From: an uncultured Lachnospiraceae bacterium | Lineage (GTDB): Bacteria; Bacillota; Clostridia; Lachnospirales; Lachnospiraceae | Length of the DNA: 43,299 nucleotides | NCBI GenBank assembly: GCA_910583615.1 | Contig: CAJTXP010000037.1 | Location: forward strand, 1-43,299 | Direction of reading: 5' to 3' | Part shown: piece after piece, positions 40,401 to 43,299 of the stretch | How the letters are laid out: each line of letters starts with the position of its first letter | Numbering within the stretch: the first letter of the stretch is position 1 | Notes under the pieces: model-generated | Databases searched by the model: none | The model's input: only the letters and a program-made list of their open reading frames with translations | Told to the model about the DNA's origin: nothing | Translations under genes and position numbers: made by a program

Positions 40401-43098
40401 GCGTGAGCACCGCAGAACCGGTGTTCTGGATCACACCTGGCTTTGCATCGGTCCCGGAGATCCGAAGTGTGCCGTTTCCTGTATTTTTTATGTATGTATG
40501 CTCCGGAGTCCCGGCGGGTGCGGTGATCCTGCAGTCCGTGATCTCCATCCTGCCGTTCTGGGCAGTCTCGATCCTGCCGTCGATTTCGGAATCCGTAATC
40601 TCAACAGCTCCGGAACCGCGGACTGCAAGTCCTTCCCGGATCACGGAATCTCTGATCGTCAGAGCGCTCCCGCCCTCTGCGGACAGAAGCTCTGAAGTTG
40701 TTATGGTCGTATTCGATATGGTGGCGGAGCCGGAGTCCTGTCCCGTCACGCTCCACGCAGAAAGCTCTCCGCCATGGATCTCCCATACGGCATGTTCTCT
40801 GATCTGCACCCGGCTTCCGCCCTGCATGCTTTCGTCCATCAGATTCAGCTTTCTGCCGTTCAGATCCAGTACCACCGGGGCTTCTGCCGTTCCTCCGGTC
40901 ACGTCAAGGACTGCCGGGGCCGTCTGATATGTCACATCCCCGCACAGGGTCAGCGTGTCCCCGGCTTCTGCCCTGGACACATTAAGAAAATCATCGCTCA
41001 GACGGCGCAGCCTCATCAGGCCGTCCGTATCTTTTTTCGACACATAGATCACGGAGGAGCCGTCTGGATTGTCAAAGCTGTCTGCGCCCATGACATAGTC
41101 GCCGCCGCCTTTTTCCACATACCGCACCGCCCAGTTTCCGCCTTTTGCACCGGCAATGGTACGGAATGCGTCCTTCGACCGGATCTGCGTATTTGCCGCA
41201 TCTGAAACCATGGCCGTACCGCTTTCTGCATAGAGGGCATACTTATCCTCTCCGTCTCCGGTCAGGCTTCCGCCGGTTATATGGACATCTGCGGTTTCCG
41301 CCGTAACTGCAGGAGTACCCGCAAGACGCATCGCACCGCCTGTCTTCACGGTCAGCGCGGCGGCTGCGCCGCCTGCCTGAAGCTGACCGCCGGACAGTTC
41401 CAGCCTGCCGCCTTCCACCGTGCAGCCATCCGTTACGGCACCGCCAGAGATCCGGACGGTCCCTTCTTTCTGTGCGATGTTTTTGAGTGTTCCGTCCGTC
41501 ATCCGGAAAGTTCCGCCTTCTACCGTGCAGCCTCCTCTTACTGTCCCGCCATTCATCGCCAGAACTCCGCCCTTCTGGGTCAGGCCAGGAACGGTTCCGC
41601 CGGACATCCGGAAGGTACCGTCTTTGATCTCACAGTCTCCGTTTACTGCACCGCCGCTCAGATCCAGCGTACCGCCGTTCTGTGTCAGTTCCGGAACCGT
41701 TCCTCCAGACATGCGAAACTCTCCGCCCAGAACTTCCAGACTTCCGTTTACCGTTCCGCCTTCGAGGCTGGTGTTCCCTTTTTTCTGCGTGATACCGTTC
41801 ACAGTTCCGCCGGTCAGCCGGAATTCGCCGCCTTCATTGCTGACTCCGCCATCGATCGTACCGCTGCTGACAAGCTTTCCCTCATTGCGGAAAAGCTCTC
41901 CGCTCTCCACATGGACTCTTCCACCTTCCTGAACCTCGATCACGCCCTGAGGCCCGTTATGCGCAATTCCTTCCACGACCAGTCCCTGATTCTCCGTGGG
42001 ACCCGCAGGATCCGGAGTTTGTTCAGGCTTTTTTTCATCCGAAGCAGGGGAACCGGAACCTCCTTTTTTCTTTGAGGAGGAGGGCTGCGGTTCTGCAGGA
42101 GCTGCTCCGGCCACCGGGACCTGCGCCTGAATTACCGGGACGGCTCCCGCACTGTTCGGTGAGCCGGAGCGTCCGGACCTGAGACTGCTTTCTGCAGACT
42201 CCGGCTGTTCTTCTCCCTGTGCATCCGCCGCATCCGGATCTTCCATGGCATAAGCCGGATACGCTTCTCCTGTCCAAACCGGATCTCTCAGTTCTGCATA
42301 CCCCCCGCTCTCCTGCCGGATCCGTTCCATGTGTTTCGACCGTACATCTTCTGCCGCTGCCAGCCGCTTCCCGGCCGTCTCTTCCCCGGTCGAAAGTTCC
42401 ATGCCGGACGTCTCCTGAATGCGTCCGCACAGCAGGGGATCCTCCGCCAGTTCTTCCAGGACAAAGCCGTCGATCTCTTCCTCTGTAAAATCCCGGACGG
42501 CGATCCCGCACCGGCTGCCTTCCCGTTCTTCCGGGAAGACTGCGCACTCTGCAAGCTGACCGCCGGAAAAGGACGCCTGTTTTGTCTGTCCGGTCACGGG
42601 ATCCGTGACTCCGCACTGAACCGTTCCCGACAGAAGATATATGTTGACCTGGTTCCTGTCTGTCACCTTCATCCATCCACAGGCATCCTGGGCATGCAAC
42701 GCCGCAGCCGCCGTACGGATCCGCAGGCCTCCGCTTTCCTGTCCTTCCATATGAAAATACAGACTTCCAGATTCCAGCAGAAATTCCGGCATTTTGTATG
42801 CGGTCCGGACCTCCAGACAACTCCCGGCATCCAGACGGAGCTGTTCGCCGCTTCTGGCCCCGATCCAGGCAAAGCCGTCCTCTCCTGTATGTATCCGATC
42901 GCCGTTGTACAGCTTCATACTGGCATATCTCTGCTGCACCCGGCCGCCGGCACGGACGATCTCTGCCGCGCCTTCTGCTTTCTGGAACTGTACGTCCGGT
43001 TCCGCCGCATCTTCTGCCGCTGCAGGCAGCGCATGGAACAGGCACAACATACAGACCACCAATATCCATAATCCCCTTTTATTCCGTAACTGGCTCAT
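37417..43098 (-). CDS. Giant secreted FecR / beta-helix surface protein
   Basis: 1893 residues. Signal peptide (WILVVCMLCLFHALPAAAED, about 10-29). FecR-like domain (about 40-200) with the sensor-like GACGWMKVTD-type core HAQDACGWMKVTDRNQVNIY. A Ser/Glu/Pro linker reaches about 370. Then more than 1300 residues of right-handed beta-helix repeats, such as EFRMSGGTVPELTQNGGTLD. Two longer modules of about 90 residues (near 682 and 1079) share MRLRRLxDDF and DLNGxxL. The tail (about 1703-1893) is very acidic (Glu/Asp/Ser repeats). I see no LPXTG motif or C-terminal membrane segment, so retention at the surface is unexplained. Role: probably adhesin or envelope sensor. Ribosome binding site GGGAG. 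The middle third is A/T-richer than the ends. Confidence 0.85.
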   Translation of the reverse strand: MSQLRNKRGLWILVVCMLCLFHALPAAAEDAAEPDVQFQKAEGAAEIVRAGGRVQQRYASMKLYNGDRIHTGEDGFAWIGARSGEQLRLDAGSCLEVRTAYKMPEFLLESGSLYFHMEGQESGGLRIRTAAAALHAQDACGWMKVTDRNQVNIYLLSGTVQCGVTDPVTGQTKQASFSGGQLAECAVFPEEREGSRCGIAVRDFTEEEIDGFVLEELAEDPLLCGRIQETSGMELSTGEETAGKRLAAAEDVRSKHMERIRQESGGYAELRDPVWTGEAYPAYAMEDPDAADAQGEEQPESAESSLRSGRSGSPNSAGAVPVIQAQVPVAGAAPAEPQPSSSKKKGGSGSPASDEKKPEQTPDPAGPTENQGLVVEGIAHNGPQGVIEVQEGGRVHVESGELFRNEGKLVSSGTIDGGVSNEGGEFRLTGGTVNGITQKKGNTSLEGGTVNGSLEVLGGEFRMSGGTVPELTQNGGTLDLSGGAVNGDCEIKDGTFRMSGGTVPGLTQKGGVLAMNGGTVRGGCTVEGGTFRMTDGTLKNIAQKEGTVRISGGAVTDGCTVEGGRLELSGGQLQAGGAAAALTVKTGGAMRLAGTPAVTAETADVHITGGSLTGDGEDKYALYAESGTAMVSDAANTQIRSKDAFRTIAGAKGGNWAVRYVEKGGGDYVMGADSFDNPDGSSVIYVSKKDTDGLMRLRRLSDDFLNVSRAEAGDTLTLCGDVTYQTAPAVLDVTGGTAEAPVVLDLNGRKLNLMDESMQGGSRVQIREHAVWEIHGGELSAWSVTGQDSGSATISNTTITTSELLSAEGGSALTIRDSVIREGLAVRGSGAVEITDSEIDGRIETAQNGRMEITDCRITAPAGTPEHTYIKNTGNGTLRISGTDAKPGVIQNTGSAVLTLAGASKVTVAGDVYNTGRIQVEDAELLSDGGEITNQGTMNLTGGTVARMVQKGGVLHMENGTITDGCTVTGGKFEMLNGKVEPGSADAALKVDCSGSETAGQNGIPVTEENANVTITGGTVLGTGTKKAFDVCAGRVWISDDTAVKAEAAVNTIAGDTSAAAGSWGVMYAGYQMQPEKPPVLYVTQKEADGMMRLRRLEDDFEKVAKAEDGDVITLSGDVTGVRDQASDVYQDMVILAVTGGTEAAPVTLDLNGKRLCETTIWEYGGISIRFLDAAVWELVNGEIQLPSNGNSEILVENNSNVTFSEVSFVGEGDYPGCFMKAENSTLTIDRSTFYGEGSLIWVNGNSSATVTRSKFSEGASVEAGGNSFVTITRSKFSEGAFVEASGSGSVMDVSECQLDSWDLSVYNGRLNVSDCSIVLQRGIECNNGVLNISGSSIEIMGTLPEGLAGGVGANTSIYNDGSEINLTDISLMTMPGSIKAVGGTTRISGAASGCELTAFRIYSTGELSISGCSMKDIGEIIAARGDISITNCTSENIGDIVMNGFGTNFTIQDCYMKNTGRIELDSNYNGRRIISNSVLEGVNGMWIRNRDNQTVYILNSTISLNKPIKLERYYNYTTNFTTLNGSTVTCTEEFQDEAMIKADWLEVIGDTVLHPNKDGVIPICQNEYVKANIVIGGNARVIGDDACALRLFGESKTTIRDNAELVSANSRGTVLFDDGFAWSSIKATLYLNGGKAVNTGTGSVVSWESENIFSDAEIDWKIDTEVKSRTEPVLAVDGAEYIPDGYEIVEKDGYYYLCMLPEQLSLEPQADDQAADAAMGASLEEESTEDTEGGEVDLTVEEELLPSDSDSKEDGSGPAESEGKPESGTESSEDEKEPEAGLESTEDEKDPESDSEPAEDRKVPESESPEGEAESKETGRPSGEDGSSESGVLPPADSDAEEAGDTSSSEPDGSGDSSEPSEKDRRTEDAALPSDEEKTLKKEESESDQGGR
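39244..39369 (-). repeat. 63-bp in-frame tandem duplication in the giant protein gene
   Basis: Two copies (39244-39306 and 39307-39369) with a few substitutions. Each encodes 21 residues with the shared core TRSKFSEGAxVEA. The in-frame unit suggests recent expansion of one beta-helix coil. Confidence 0.88.
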
Positions 43099-43129
43099 TC
43101 TTCTACTCCCGTTCTTTGATCTTTTTTAC

Positions 43130-43158
43130 ATTATAAAGCAAGATCTGCATAATAGCAA
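43130..43158 (-). promoter_or_regulatory. Promoter of the FecR/NHL operon
   Basis: Minus-strand TTGCTA (43153-43158), 17-nt spacer, TATAAT (43130-43135), 31 nt before the start codon. Confidence 0.8.
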
Positions 43159-43200
43159 ATCATACACTGTCTTTTTAAGCCGAAAATACTGAAAATGTTA

Positions 43201-43299
43201 CGGTTCGCGGGATGGGCGGCGGTCTGCGAACCGGGCCGCTGTAATCTGCAGCGCTGTGTGGACTGGAGCGGACAGCGGAGCTGTTTTGTCCGTCTCAGG
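43201..43299 (+). repeat. Palindromic structured repeat, copy 3 (truncated by window end)
   Basis: The left arm (43201-43249) has the shared GGGCGGCGGTCTGC block, then its own variable tract CCGCTGTAA before TCTGC. The core GCGCTGTGTGGACTGGAGCG and the left half of the inner stem (CGGAGCTGTTTTGTCCGTC) follow. The right half lies beyond the window. It has the same orientation as copies 1 and 2 and lies upstream of the divergent giant FecR gene. Confidence 0.88.

Noticed and set aside
43130..43200. Palindrome copy 3 as mRNA leader of the FecR operon
   Set aside because: The element lies upstream of the predicted promoter and in the opposite direction, so it would not be in that transcript.

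Overview
The window looks like chromosome of a spore-forming Clostridia species, most likely Lachnospiraceae. Grounds: the GlgC/GlgD pair, SpoVT and SpoVG, a SAM-I riboswitch before metK, Gram-positive lipoprotein signals, AGGAGG-type ribosome binding sites and moderate GC. I recognise 32 protein genes, one tRNA-Gln, one riboswitch and three copies of an unusual palindromic repeat.

Layout. (1) 0.1-10.6 kb, minus strand: an operon-like run pth-mfd-prsA-prsA-degenerate GH25-pncB-spoVT, then tRNA-Gln. It resembles the Bacillus spoVG...pth...mfd...spoVT neighbourhood, with four extra genes between mfd and spoVT. (2) 11.0-13.8 kb, minus: glgC-glgD-spoVG. (3) 14.0-18.0 kb, plus: murC, then about 630 bp of non-coding DNA holding two tandem pairs of perfect DnaA boxes, a 51-bp direct repeat and palindromic repeat copy 2, then a DnaD-like and a DnaC-like helicase-loading gene. 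(4) 18.0-21.4 kb, plus: a divergent ribose-phosphate pyrophosphokinase, an ATP-grasp enzyme and an esterase. (5) 21.4-27.4 kb: DUF1883-like and ArsC/Spx-like small genes, a lipoprotein cyclophilin, a dicarboxylate/amino-acid:cation symporter, riboswitch-controlled metK and a two-component system. (6) 27.4-43.1 kb, minus: two FecR-domain exported proteins (one a 1893-residue beta-helix protein), an NHL protein, a three-gene cassette (DUF262, AAA/DUF3696 ATPase, unknown), then a CHASE2 class III cyclase, a metallo-beta-lactamase-fold hydrolase and a GAF/HD-GYP phosphodiesterase.

How they fit together. Region 6 reads as an envelope-to-cyclic-nucleotide signalling locus split by an A/T-richer cassette that may be a defence system. 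Region 1 joins translation rescue, transcription-coupled repair and secreted-protein folding with sporulation control. Region 3 puts likely DnaA binding sites directly before primosome genes.

The most unusual signal is the palindromic element at 10.7, 15.8 and 43.2 kb, all in one orientation. Its arms (50 nt in copy 1) differ between copies, yet the two complete copies stay self-complementary through compensated changes, around a conserved core with its own 19-bp stem. The third copy runs off the window end, so the missing arm can be predicted.
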